Source: Thiobacillus sp.
GTDB taxonomy: Bacteria > Pseudomonadota > Gammaproteobacteria > Burkholderiales > Thiobacillaceae
NCBI GenBank assembly: GCA_024708885.1
Contig: JANJXT010000061.1
Location: forward strand, 1-64,000
DNA: 64,000 nucleotides
Direction of reading: 5' to 3'
Notes under the pieces: generated by a model
What the model was told of the DNA's origin: nothing
The model's input: the letters and a program-made list of their open reading frames with translations, nothing else
Databases searched by the model: none
Translations under genes and position numbers: made by a program
Shown: in pieces, positions 54,743 through 64,000 of the stretch
How positions within the stretch are numbered: position 1 is the stretch's first letter
Layout: each line of letters begins with the position of its first letter

Positions 54743-55812
54743 CAGCGCGCATCAAGGTCATGGTGGTGGACGACTCGGCCGTCGTGCGGCAGGTCCTGTC
54801 GGAGGCCCTGGCGGGGGACGCCGGCATCGAGGTGATCGCGGTGGCCGCCGACCCCATCTTCGCGCAGGAGAAGATGAAGAAGCAGTGGCCGGACGTGCTG
54901 GTGCTGGACATTGAAATGCCCCGCATGGATGGCATCACCTTCCTGCGCAGGATCATGGCGGAGCGTCCGACGCCGGTGGTGATCTGCTCCTCGATTTCGC
55001 AGAAGGGCTCGGAAACCGCCATGCAGGCCCTGGCGGCCGGCGCGGTCGGCGTCGTGCCCAAGCCGGGCATCGGCAACCGGCGCGCAGCCATGGAAGATGC
55101 GGCATCCGATCTGATTCGCGCGGTGAGATCGGCGGCCCACGCCAATGTGCGCAACCTGAAGACCGCTGGCGCGGCACCCGTCGTCGCGGCGGCCAAGCTC
55201 GGTGCGGATGCCATCCTTCCTGCGGTGAGCCAGGCCATGGCGCAGACGACCGAGCGCATCGTCGCCATCGGCACCTCGACCGGCGGGACCCAGGCGCTGG
55301 AAATGGTGCTGACCGCCCTGCCGCGGGTGTCGCCCGGCATCGTCATCGTGCAGCACATGCCGGAAAAATTCACCGCCTCCTTCGCGGCACGCCTCGATTC
55401 CCTGTGCCAGATCGAGGTGCGCGAAGCCCGCAACGGCGACCGCGTGATGCCCGGGCGCGCCTTGATCGCGCCGGGCGGGCAGCACATGCTGCTCAAGCGC
55501 AACGGATCACAGTATCACGTCGAAGTGGTGGACGGTCCGGTGGTCAACCGCCACCGGCCGTCGGTCGACGTGCTGTTCCGCTCGGTGGCGAAATTCGCGG
55601 GCAGGAATGCCCTGGGCGTCATCATGACCGGCATGGGCGACGACGGTGCGCGCGGCCTCAAGGAAATGCACGATGCGGGTGCGAGCACGGTCGCGCAGGA
55701 CGAGGCCACGTGCGTGGTCTATGGCATGCCCAAGGAGGCGGTCAGGCTGGGCGGCGTCGATCGCAGTGCGCCGTTGCAGGCCATCCCGGCGGAGATCATG
55801 AAGTATGTGTGA
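54739..55812 (+). CDS. cheB: Protein-glutamate methylesterase CheB
   Basis: [63 protein letters not shown]. Confidence 0.95.
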   Translation: MTARIKVMVVDDSAVVRQVLSEALAGDAGIEVIAVAADPIFAQEKMKKQWPDVLVLDIEMPRMDGITFLRRIMAERPTPVVICSSISQKGSETAMQALAAGAVGVVPKPGIGNRRAAMEDAASDLIRAVRSAAHANVRNLKTAGAAPVVAAAKLGADAILPAVSQAMAQTTERIVAIGTSTGGTQALEMVLTALPRVSPGIVIVQHMPEKFTASFAARLDSLCQIEVREARNGDRVMPGRALIAPGGQHMLLKRNGSQYHVEVVDGPVVNRHRPSVDVLFRSVAKFAGRNALGVIMTGMGDDGARGLKEMHDAGASTVAQDEATCVVYGMPKEAVRLGGVDRSAPLQAIPAEIMKYV

Positions 55813-55835
55813 GCATCGAGCGAGGACGCATACCC

Positions 55836-58832
55836 ATGATTGAGCCGCAGACCACAGCAGCAGCGGTTCGGTTCTCGCCTTCCGGCGGCGGTCCGCGGCG
55901 TATCGCCTTTTTCGTCGCCGCGCTGGCGATTACCTCCGGCGTGCTGCCCGTGTTGATACCGGGGACGGTTGGCGACGCTCCGCATCACGGCGTATTCCAT
56001 CGACCGATGGATATCCTGGCCGTCGTGCTGGCCGGCATGATATGCGGGATCGCCTGGCAGGCGGCAAAGGCGCACGGCGCGGCCCTGTTCACCGCAATGT
56101 CGGCAGGGCTGCTCGCCGCAGCACTGCTGGACGCGGGGCATCTGCTGTCCTATCCGGGCATGCCCCCTTTCATTGCGCCGCCCGGGGAAGAGAGCGCCGC
56201 GTATTTCCGGCTTGCGGGACGGGTAACCGTGGCTGTCACGTTGCTCGCAGCCGTGCTCATGGGGTTCGTAGTCATCCGGCCGCGCGTGCGTCATGCGACG
56301 CTGGCGGCTGCGCTCATCTGGGTCGTGGCGGTCTACTGGGTGGCCGCGCATTCGCCGGAATGGTTTTCTGAGGGTTCCGCGTCATGGCAGGGCCGGATTG
56401 CGACCGGTGTGGGGGCTTTGGTCATCGCGCTGTACGTCGGGGCGGCTTTTTCCGTATATCCACGGTTGCGCACGGCGCGCGACGAAGCAGTACCGTTCCT
56501 GTTTGCCGCCATCGTCCTCCTGGCAGCGGGCGAACTGGATTTCACGCTTCATGGCTCCACGAACGAGGTCGCCGACCTTTTGGGACACGTCTGCAAGATC
56601 GTGGCGTACGGCTTTCTCTATCGTGTCGTCTTCCTCGTGGCCGTGCAGCGGCCGTATCGCGAACTGGCGGCGTCTCAGGGAACATTGCAGAAAAGCGAGA
56701 AGCGCTTCCGCATGCTTTTCGAGTCGGCCCCCGATGCGCTGTTCCTGCTCGATGCCAGCGGATGTATCGTGACGGCGAACGCGAGCGCCGTCACGATGCT
56801 GGGTTACCGTCACGCGGAACTGTTCGGCCAGCCGATGGACGGAATGTTCCGGGAACGTATCGACGGCAGCACCATGACACCGCATGGATGTCATGTCACA
56901 CGTCCCGCTCCCGATCTCGCCGTGATCAAAACGGAGTCGTTGGCCCGATGCAAGGACGGCGAGGAACTGCCGGTCTCGGTCAGCCTGTCGCGAATCGAAC
57001 TGGGGCAAACGTACGGAACCCTCGTCGCCATGCGCGACATCAGCGCCACCCGTGAGATGGAGAACTTGCTGCGGCGGCATTCGCAGGAATTTCAAGCGCT
57101 CGTTGACCATGCGCCGGATATCATCGTGCGCGTCGATCGGGCGCAACGCTTTCTTTATGCCAATCCCGCGCTGATGACAGCGCTCGGGGCAGAGTCGGAC
57201 GATTACTGGGGCAAGACCTGGGTCGAACTGGGGCTGTCGTCCGATGCGGCCGCACCCTGGATCCATGGCGTGGACGCGGTGTTTGCGTCGGGCGAGCCGG
57301 TCACCCTGGAGTGCGGCGTCGAATTGCCGCAAACGGGGCTGCATCACTTCCACGTGCGCATGGCCCCGGAAAGGGATTTGGAAAACCGTGTGGTCTCGGC
57401 GCTGGTGATCGCACGCGACATCTCGGAACGCAAGCGGCATGAAGAAACCTTGCTGCATCAGGCGCGCCACGACGGGCTCACCGGCCTGCCCAACCGCACG
57501 CTCATCCTTGACCGGCTCCAGCAGGCGATCGCACACGCCCGGCGCAGCGGGCGCGTGCTCGCCGTCGCCTATCTCGATCTGGACCATTTCAAGGACGTCA
57601 ACGATACCCTGGGGCATGGCACGGGCGACGCGCTGCTGTGCGAAGCGGCAGCGCGAATCGGCGTCGTGCTGCGCGAGGGCGACACCGTGGGACGGCAGGG
57701 GGGCGACGAATTCATCCTGCTTTTGCCGGACCTCATGCAGCTGGGAGACGCGGCGATCGTCGCCGAAAAGATCCTCGCCGCCCTGGCGCAGCCGTTCGTG
57801 ATGAATGGCCACGAAGTGTATGTCACGGCCAGCCTCGGCCTGTCGATCTGTCCCCTCGATGCCAGCGACGCGGAGGCCTTGCTGCGCAATGCCGATGTTG
57901 CCATGTATCGCGCCAAGGAAGAGGGGCGCAACACCTTCCGCTTCTATGTCCAGGAGATGGATGCGCAGATGCACGCGCGGATCGAGATCGAGCACGACCT
58001 GCGCCTGGCCCTCAAACGCGACGAACTGCTGCTGCACTATCAGCCGCGCGTCAGCCTGACGTCCGGGGCGGTGCTGGCGTTCGAGGCGCTGGTGCGCTGG
58101 AATCATCCGCGCCACGGCTTGATCGGGCCCGATCGCTTCATCGGTGTGGCCGAGGCCACCGGTCTCATCGCACAACTCGGTGACTGGGTGCTGGAAGAGG
58201 CGTGCCGGCGCACTCGGCAGTGGCAGACGCAGGGGCTGCCGGAGATCTGTGTCGCGGTGAACCTCTCCGCGCGACAGTTTCGCGACCCCGGTTTGGTGGA
58301 ACGGGTGCAACAGGTGCTCGCCGACACCGGACTCGACCCGCGGCATCTCGAACTGGAAATCACCGAAAGCACCGTGATGCAGGACAGCGAGGCCGCCGCC
58401 GATACGCTGCGCGCGCTCAAGGCACTGGGCATCACGCTGTCCGTGGACGATTTCGGCACGGGCTACTCCTCGCTGTCCTATCTCAAGCTGTTTCCGATCG
58501 ATGCGCTCAAGATCGACCGCTCCTTCGTGCGCGACATCATGACCGACCCGAGCGATGCCGCCATCGTCCGCGCCATCGTCAACCTGTCCCACAGCCTGGG
58601 CCTGGTCGTGGTTGCGGAGGGAGTCGAAGATGCCGCGCAGGCCGCCTTCCTGCGTGATGCAGGCTGCGACGAATTGCAGGGCTACTGGTTCAGTCGTCCG
58701 CTCTGCGAAACATCTGCCGAAGACATGCTGCGCAGCGCATGCCGTCTCGATACGGATGCGCTCGGAGGCGAACGGCCAGCGCAGCCCGTAAGCGCCGGCG
58801 ACGGCACGGCCGATGGTGGAGCGCATTCTTGA
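55836..58832 (+). CDS. MASE3-like/PAS/GGDEF-EAL protein
   Basis: N-terminal multi-TM sensor region; VGRQGGDEFILLLP; FEALVRWNHPRHGLIGPDRFI; VDDFGTGYSSLSYLKLFPIDALKIDRSFV. Confidence 0.93.
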   Translation: MIEPQTTAAAVRFSPSGGGPRRIAFFVAALAITSGVLPVLIPGTVGDAPHHGVFHRPMDILAVVLAGMICGIAWQAAKAHGAALFTAMSAGLLAAALLDAGHLLSYPGMPPFIAPPGEESAAYFRLAGRVTVAVTLLAAVLMGFVVIRPRVRHATLAAALIWVVAVYWVAAHSPEWFSEGSASWQGRIATGVGALVIALYVGAAFSVYPRLRTARDEAVPFLFAAIVLLAAGELDFTLHGSTNEVADLLGHVCKIVAYGFLYRVVFLVAVQRPYRELAASQGTLQKSEKRFRMLFESAPDALFLLDASGCIVTANASAVTMLGYRHAELFGQPMDGMFRERIDGSTMTPHGCHVTRPAPDLAVIKTESLARCKDGEELPVSVSLSRIELGQTYGTLVAMRDISATREMENLLRRHSQEFQALVDHAPDIIVRVDRAQRFLYANPALMTALGAESDDYWGKTWVELGLSSDAAAPWIHGVDAVFASGEPVTLECGVELPQTGLHHFHVRMAPERDLENRVVSALVIARDISERKRHEETLLHQARHDGLTGLPNRTLILDRLQQAIAHARRSGRVLAVAYLDLDHFKDVNDTLGHGTGDALLCEAAARIGVVLREGDTVGRQGGDEFILLLPDLMQLGDAAIVAEKILAALAQPFVMNGHEVYVTASLGLSICPLDASDAEALLRNADVAMYRAKEEGRNTFRFYVQEMDAQMHARIEIEHDLRLALKRDELLLHYQPRVSLTSGAVLAFEALVRWNHPRHGLIGPDRFIGVAEATGLIAQLGDWVLEEACRRTRQWQTQGLPEICVAVNLSARQFRDPGLVERVQQVLADTGLDPRHLELEITESTVMQDSEAAADTLRALKALGITLSVDDFGTGYSSLSYLKLFPIDALKIDRSFVRDIMTDPSDAAIVRAIVNLSHSLGLVVVAEGVEDAAQAAFLRDAGCDELQGYWFSRPLCETSAEDMLRSACRLDTDALGGERPAQPVSAGDGTADGGAHS

Positions 58833-61810
58833 AGCGCGTATTCAAAAGCCTGCGCGCACGCATGGTCGCGCTGATCGTGGCGGCCATGCTGCCGATACTG
58901 GTGATCACGTGGTACGGCGGCCTGAAGATTTATCGCCATGCCATCGGAGACGTCTACTGGGAAGCGAAATCGCTGGTTCAGGAAATTTCACTCGAGCAGG
59001 ACAAGCACATCAATGCCGCGCAGTACGCGTTGATGGCTTTGGCGGCCAACCCGATGGTCGTCGAGCGCAGGCCCGGATTCTGTTCGATATTCGATGACGT
59101 ACTCGTGCAGCAGGAAATGTTCGCCAATGTGGGCATGACCGATCTCGACGGGAACAGCCTCTGCCGCAGCATCCGCATGACGCGCGACAACAGCTTCAAG
59201 GATCAGCTCTGGTTCCAGCGGATCCGTGATGGACATGAAGAGATCGTGGTGGGTGATTACCATTCCGGTGTGCTGGTCGATGAACCCGTGGTGATCGTGG
59301 CCAAGCCGATCAAGGGGCGCCAGGGCGAGCATCTCGCCTATCTTTTCGTGTCGGTCGATCTGTCCTGGTTCAACCGCAGCAACCTTGGGTCCAGGCTGCC
59401 GGAGGGCACCGAGCTGTTTTTTCATGACCATGACGGCGTCATTCTTCACAGTGATCCGCAGCCCGAAGTCTGGCGCGACCGGCCCATTGCCGCGGCAATC
59501 CAGCGCGTCGGCGAGGCGGATCGGGAGACCGGCGTGGTGGAGGCCTACGGGGGAGATGGCACATTGCGCCTGTTTTCCTTCGCCAGGCTGCGAAGCAGTC
59601 TGGCCAGTGAAAATGCCTTCGTCGCGGTTGGCATTCCGGCCAGCAACGCCTTGGTGCCGGTGCGCCGCGCCGGTGGGCTGATGCTCCTCGCCATCGTCGG
59701 TGTGTTCGGCGGCATGCTCGTGTTTGCCTGGCTGGGGGCCCGGCGCCTGGTCATCGCGCCGGTGCGCCGCATGGTTCGCCATGCGAACGCGTACGCGGCG
59801 GGGGACCTGACGCAACGCAGCGGCGTTGCGGAAGGCACCGAATTGAGCGAGCTTGCGCACGCGCTGGACGAGATGGCGGCGAAGATGGCGGAACGCGACC
59901 GCGTCCTGGCGCAGCACCTGCAGGCGTTCAACGAACACGCCATCGTCAGTGCCGCGGACACCGCCGGCCGCATCGTCTATGCCAACGACAAGTTCTGCGA
60001 GATCAGCCAGTACAGCCGCGAAGAAATCATCGGCAAAACGCATGCGCTGATCAATTCGGGCTTTCATCCGCCCGAATTCTTTGTCGACTTGTGGAACACG
60101 ATTTCACGCGGCGGCATCTGGCACGGCAACATCCGCAATCGCCGCAAGGACGGCAGCCATTACTGGGTCGCATCGACCATCGTGCCCTTCTTCGACCGCG
60201 ATGGCCGGCTGGAACGGTATTTCTCGATCCGCACCGACATCACGCGCGCCCTGGAAATCGACGCAGCCCTGCAGAAAAGCGAGGCGCATTTCCGCCTGCT
60301 TGCGAAAAACGCCCTTGACGTGATCTCGCTGCACGATCCGGACGGTCGCTTCGTCTATGTCAGCCCCTCGCTGGAGCGCGTGCTGGGCCATGAACCTTCC
60401 GCCATGATCGGGCTCGAATGGGATGCCATGGTGCATCCGGACGACATGGGGCGGGTGCGCGAAACGCTGCGCGCGCCGGTTTCGCGAGGAGAGCCGGGCG
60501 AGTGCGCGTACGTCCGGCTGCGCCACCGGAACGGCGACTATATCTGGGCGGACATATCGGCGGCGCCGACCCGGGACGAAGCCGGGCACATCCTCAACAT
60601 CCAGGCGTCGGCACGTGACGTCACGACGCGCAAGCGGATGGAGGATGAATTGCGCCTGCACGACCGGGCGCTTGCCGACAGCGGCACCGGCATCGTGATC
60701 TTCCGCTGCGGCGACCTCGCTATCGAGTACGCGAACACCGCGTTTCTGGAAATCGCCGAACTTGCGGAGGCCGGCATCACAGGCCAGGTCTGGCCGGTGC
60801 TGGCGCAAGCCGTGAAAAGCGCCGGTGGATGGCGTTTCCTGCATGACGCCATAACGCTGGGTGCCGAGCGGCATGCCGTGGTCGAGGGCAGGTCGCAGCG
60901 GGGCCGCACGGTGTGGTGCGACATTTTCATTTCACCGGTGCACAGCGAGGTGGGCGAAGTCACGCACTTTGTGGCTGCGATCAACGATGTGACCGACCAG
61001 ATCAGCATGGAGGATGAACTGGTGCGGGCCAAGGAAACCGCCGAACAGGCCAGCCAGGCAAAATCGAAGTTTCTGTCCCATGTCAGCCACGAACTGCGCA
61101 CGCCGCTCAATACCATCGTCGGTTTCGCCCAACTGCTGGAATCCGATCCGCAGGCGCCGCTCAACGACGAGCAGCAGGACAACATCAAGCGCATCCTGGC
61201 TGCCGGCTGGCTGCTGCGCGAACTGATCGATGACGTGCTGGATCTTTCCCGCATCGAAACCGGTCGACTCGAGCTGAAACCGGAGCAGGCCGACGTATCC
61301 GACCTGATTCGCGAGTGCCTGGAACAGATCGCTCCGCATGCCGCCGCCCAGGGGCTGGAACTGGTCAATCTGAGCGCCGAATGTGTGCGGCAAACCGTGG
61401 CGGTCGACGTGAATCGCTTCCGGCAGGTGTTGCTCAACCTGCTGAGCAATGCGGTGAAGTACAACCGGGAAGGCGGCCGCGTGACGGTGTCCTGCCACCT
61501 GCTGGAAAACGGTCGGCTGCGCATCGCGGTCACCGATAGTGGAATCGGTATATCTCAGGCGCGGCGCAATGAACTGTTTCAGTACTTCAGCCGGCTCGGG
61601 GCGGAAGAGTCCAGCATTCCCGGCATTGGCGTAGGGCTGGCGCTGTGCAGGCATCTGGTCGACCTGATGGGCGGCGTCATCACTGTCGACAGTGTGGAAG
61701 GCGAGGGCAGCAGTTTCACGATCGAACTGCCGGCGGCGCGCCGCGAGGCCGAAACGACCCGTTTGCGCGATGTGTCGGACGCGGGTGTGCCAGGCGGCAT
61801 GAACCAGTGA
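58829..61810 (+). CDS. Membrane sensor histidine kinase (dCache/HAMP/PAS)
   Basis: Likely TTG start at 58829 overlapping the upstream stop; PAS repeats; HVSHELRTPLNTIVGFAQLLE; HATPase VTDSGIGIS. Confidence 0.9.
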   Translation: MKRVFKSLRARMVALIVAAMLPILVITWYGGLKIYRHAIGDVYWEAKSLVQEISLEQDKHINAAQYALMALAANPMVVERRPGFCSIFDDVLVQQEMFANVGMTDLDGNSLCRSIRMTRDNSFKDQLWFQRIRDGHEEIVVGDYHSGVLVDEPVVIVAKPIKGRQGEHLAYLFVSVDLSWFNRSNLGSRLPEGTELFFHDHDGVILHSDPQPEVWRDRPIAAAIQRVGEADRETGVVEAYGGDGTLRLFSFARLRSSLASENAFVAVGIPASNALVPVRRAGGLMLLAIVGVFGGMLVFAWLGARRLVIAPVRRMVRHANAYAAGDLTQRSGVAEGTELSELAHALDEMAAKMAERDRVLAQHLQAFNEHAIVSAADTAGRIVYANDKFCEISQYSREEIIGKTHALINSGFHPPEFFVDLWNTISRGGIWHGNIRNRRKDGSHYWVASTIVPFFDRDGRLERYFSIRTDITRALEIDAALQKSEAHFRLLAKNALDVISLHDPDGRFVYVSPSLERVLGHEPSAMIGLEWDAMVHPDDMGRVRETLRAPVSRGEPGECAYVRLRHRNGDYIWADISAAPTRDEAGHILNIQASARDVTTRKRMEDELRLHDRALADSGTGIVIFRCGDLAIEYANTAFLEIAELAEAGITGQVWPVLAQAVKSAGGWRFLHDAITLGAERHAVVEGRSQRGRTVWCDIFISPVHSEVGEVTHFVAAINDVTDQISMEDELVRAKETAEQASQAKSKFLSHVSHELRTPLNTIVGFAQLLESDPQAPLNDEQQDNIKRILAAGWLLRELIDDVLDLSRIETGRLELKPEQADVSDLIRECLEQIAPHAAAQGLELVNLSAECVRQTVAVDVNRFRQVLLNLLSNAVKYNREGGRVTVSCHLLENGRLRIAVTDSGIGISQARRNELFQYFSRLGAEESSIPGIGVGLALCRHLVDLMGGVITVDSVEGEGSSFTIELPAARREAETTRLRDVSDAGVPGGMNQ

Positions 61811-61888
61811 ACCGCAGATCGGGACTCGGTCCGGCATGTCGGCTCAGCGCGTTCAGGCTTTTTGCAGTGTATTGAGAATGGAGAGAAG

Positions 61889-62194
61889 ATGAACATAGAT
61901 ACCCACAAGGACGGCAGCACGGCACGTCTCGTACTCAACGGGCGTTTCGATTTCAACAGCCATGCCGTATTCAACGAAACGACCGACGCGCTGCTGAGGC
62001 AGCCGGGTGTCAGTGAACTCGAGCTGGATTTCGACCAGGTGAAATATGTCGACAGCTCGGCCATGGGCATGCTGCTGCTGCTCAAGGAGCGCGCGAAAAG
62101 CGCGGCAAAGTCCATCACCCTGCTCAATTGCAAGGGCGCCGTGGCACAGGTGTTCGAGCTTTCGAATTTCAGCCGCCTGTTTACCATCAAGTGA
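61889..62194 (+). CDS. STAS-domain anti-sigma factor antagonist (HsbA/SpoIIAA-like)
   Basis: MNIDTHKDGSTARLVLNGRFDFNSHAVFNETT...VKYVDSSAMGMLLLLKERAK, with Ser at the usual phospho-site. Confidence 0.9.
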   Translation: MNIDTHKDGSTARLVLNGRFDFNSHAVFNETTDALLRQPGVSELELDFDQVKYVDSSAMGMLLLLKERAKSAAKSITLLNCKGAVAQVFELSNFSRLFTIK

Positions 62195-64000
62195 TGCGAG
62201 ACGTCGATCCCATGAGCGCATCGGGCATGACGGTTTTGGTGGTGGACGACACCGCCAACAACGTTGCGATCGCAAGCCAGGTGGTGAAGAGACTGGGGCA
62301 TCGTCCGATCGTGGCGCGCTCGGGCGAGGAAGCGCTCGAGGTTTTTCTTGCCGAAGCGCCGGACATGATCCTGATGGACGTGATGATGCCGGGCATCGGC
62401 GGTCTGGAGGCAACACGGCGCATTCGGGAGGCGGCGGGCGCGCGCTGGCTGCCGATCCTGATGGTCACCGCGCTGACGCGCGAGGACGAAGTGCTCGAAG
62501 GGCTGCGCGCGGGGGCGGACGACTATCTGACCAAACCCCTGTCCCTGCCCGTGTTTCAGGCCAAGATCCAGGTGTTCCAGCGGATCGTCGCCTTGCAGCA
62601 GACGCTTGCGCGGCAGGCGAGCGAGCTTTCCACCTACTACCGGCAGGCGGAAGAGGAGCGGCGTCTGGGCGCGCAGTTGATGGAGTACATGGTCAACCGC
62701 GACGGGCTCGGCGATCCCGCCCTGCGCCATCGCATCGTGCCCGCGTGGCATTTCAGCGGCGACCTGATCGCGGCGGCGCGCACCCCCGGCAAATGCCACC
62801 ATCTCATGCTGAGCGACGGCATGGGACATGGTTTGCCGGCGGCGATGGCCACGCTGCCGCAGTTCGATACCTTCTATGCCATGACCGAACTGGGCTACGG
62901 CATCGGGCGCATCGCCGAGGTCATGAACAGCCGCATGCACGCCATGATGCCTCGGGGGCGCTTTGCCGCGCTGACCCTGGTGTCCATCAATCCGGTCATG
63001 GGCACGATCGATGTCTGGAACGGCGGAAATCCGGCGCCTTGCCTGGTCGACGCCAGCGGGAAAATCGTCAAGAGCTGGAAATCCCGGCATGTACCGCTTG
63101 GGCTGCTGCCACCGGAGGAATTTTCCCGGGAACTCGAGACGTGTGCCTACGAAAAGGATTGCCAGTTGTTTCTGTGGTCGGATGGTCTGACCGAGGCGGA
63201 GAACGCCGAAGGCGAGCAGTTCGGGATCGAGCGCGCGCAGGCCAGGCTGGCAGCGGCCGACCCCTTGCAGCGTTTCGACGCGCTGCTGGATGCGCTGGAC
63301 AGCCACTGCGCGAGCAAGAAACCTGTCGACGATATCGCCGTGCTCATGGTGACGCTCGGGGCACCGGGGGCGTCGGTGCCGGGCCTTGCACAGGCGCTTG
63401 ACCCGGAATCCGGCAGCCAGGGCCTGCGCATGTCCTACCATTTCGAAGCGCCCGAGCTGAAGACCCTGGATGTGGTGCCGACCCTGTTCGGCGTGATCGA
63501 ACACATCGCAGCCATCCGGGAACAGGCTGGCCAGGTTTTTCTCATTCTGTCCGAGCTGGTTACCAATGCGCTGGACCACGGCCTGCTGGGGCTGGATTCC
63601 TCGCTCAAGACCAGCAGCGACGGATTCGCAACCTATGCCGCGCGCCGCCAGAACGCCCTCCGGGAGCTCCGCGCTGGCTTCATCGACATCGATCTCGAAA
63701 TCGTGCGGCGCGACGCGCGCAGGATGCTGAAAATTTCCGTATGCGACAGCGGCCCGGGATTCGCCCCGGCGATCTTGTCCCGCGCGCCAGAGGCCGGCCT
63801 GCATGGACGGGGCCTCGACCTGGTGCGGCGCCTGAGTCGGGACGTCGAATTCCTCGGCGCCGGCAACGCGGTTGTCGCGTATTGCGAACTCGGGGTTCCG
63901 GCCCATGCGCCCGGCAGCAGCAAGGCAATTCACTTGCAGGATAGGCCGGAGGACCCGGTCACGAGCCATGGCGGCGATTCGGGAATCCGGCGGTCAGGCA
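62194..64000 (+). CDS. REC-PP2C(SpoIIE)-HATPase fused regulator, incomplete at the right edge (HsbR-like)
   Basis: Open frame from ATG 62194 to window end: VLVVDDTANNVAIA...LMDVMMPG...DYLTKPL; FSGDLIAAARTPGKCHHLMLSDGMGHGLPAAMATLP; SELVTNALDHGLLG...VCDSGPGF. Not in the ORF track. Confidence 0.9.
   Translation, partial: MRDVDPMSASGMTVLVVDDTANNVAIASQVVKRLGHRPIVARSGEEALEVFLAEAPDMILMDVMMPGIGGLEATRRIREAAGARWLPILMVTALTREDEVLEGLRAGADDYLTKPLSLPVFQAKIQVFQRIVALQQTLARQASELSTYYRQAEEERRLGAQLMEYMVNRDGLGDPALRHRIVPAWHFSGDLIAAARTPGKCHHLMLSDGMGHGLPAAMATLPQFDTFYAMTELGYGIGRIAEVMNSRMHAMMPRGRFAALTLVSINPVMGTIDVWNGGNPAPCLVDASGKIVKSWKSRHVPLGLLPPEEFSRELETCAYEKDCQLFLWSDGLTEAENAEGEQFGIERAQARLAAADPLQRFDALLDALDSHCASKKPVDDIAVLMVTLGAPGASVPGLAQALDPESGSQGLRMSYHFEAPELKTLDVVPTLFGVIEHIAAIREQAGQVFLILSELVTNALDHGLLGLDSSLKTSSDGFATYAARRQNALRELRAGFIDIDLEIVRRDARRMLKISVCDSGPGFAPAILSRAPEAGLHGRGLDLVRRLSRDVEFLGAGNAVVAYCELGVPAHAPGSSKAIHLQDRPEDPVTSHGGDSGIRRSG

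Noticed and set aside
56382-58826. 814-aa minus-strand ORF (also 61579-63969, 51029-53299, 18826-20670 minus and 37692-40283, 327-1934 plus)
   Set aside because: All overlap strongly supported genes on the other strand and show no motifs; frame-shadow ORFs.

Overview
64 kb of GC-rich bacterial chromosome. Gene content suggests a betaproteobacterium, possibly Thiobacillus-like; the taxon is inference. Most of the window is housekeeping: dapC/dapD/dapE, prmB, an ATM1-type ABC exporter, miaA, xseA, exbBD-lpxK-Trm112-kdsB-adk, pfp, hppA, lolA, rarA and mutS. Accessory parts are: (i) a five-gene group 3b-type NiFe-hydrogenase operon at 11.5-16.0 kb; (ii) a small decayed mobile/toxin-antitoxin scar at 40.3-42.3 kb; (iii) a large sensory locus at 42.4-64 kb. 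The sensory locus holds a NarX-like kinase with a LuxR-type regulator, a full CheA/W/R/D/B/Y chemosensory set, a GGDEF-EAL protein, a multi-PAS kinase and a STAS plus REC-PP2C-HATPase partner-switching pair that runs off the window. Main observations: (1) an unnamed 164-180 bp MITE-like element present twice in opposite orientation, each copy flanked by a different 5-bp direct repeat (ATCAA, ATGAA); one copy splits a ParE/RelE-type toxin gene whose reading frame is restored exactly when the insertion is removed in silico; (2) a CheA whose linker carries two 24-residue repeats matching the MshEN c-di-GMP-binding pattern, next to c-di-GMP enzymes and a partner-switching module; (3) several further intergenic repeat families, one apparently supplying stop codons. 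The window begins inside a flagellin gene and ends inside the REC-PP2C gene; neither is in the ORF track. All calls come from reading the sequence; no database search was run.
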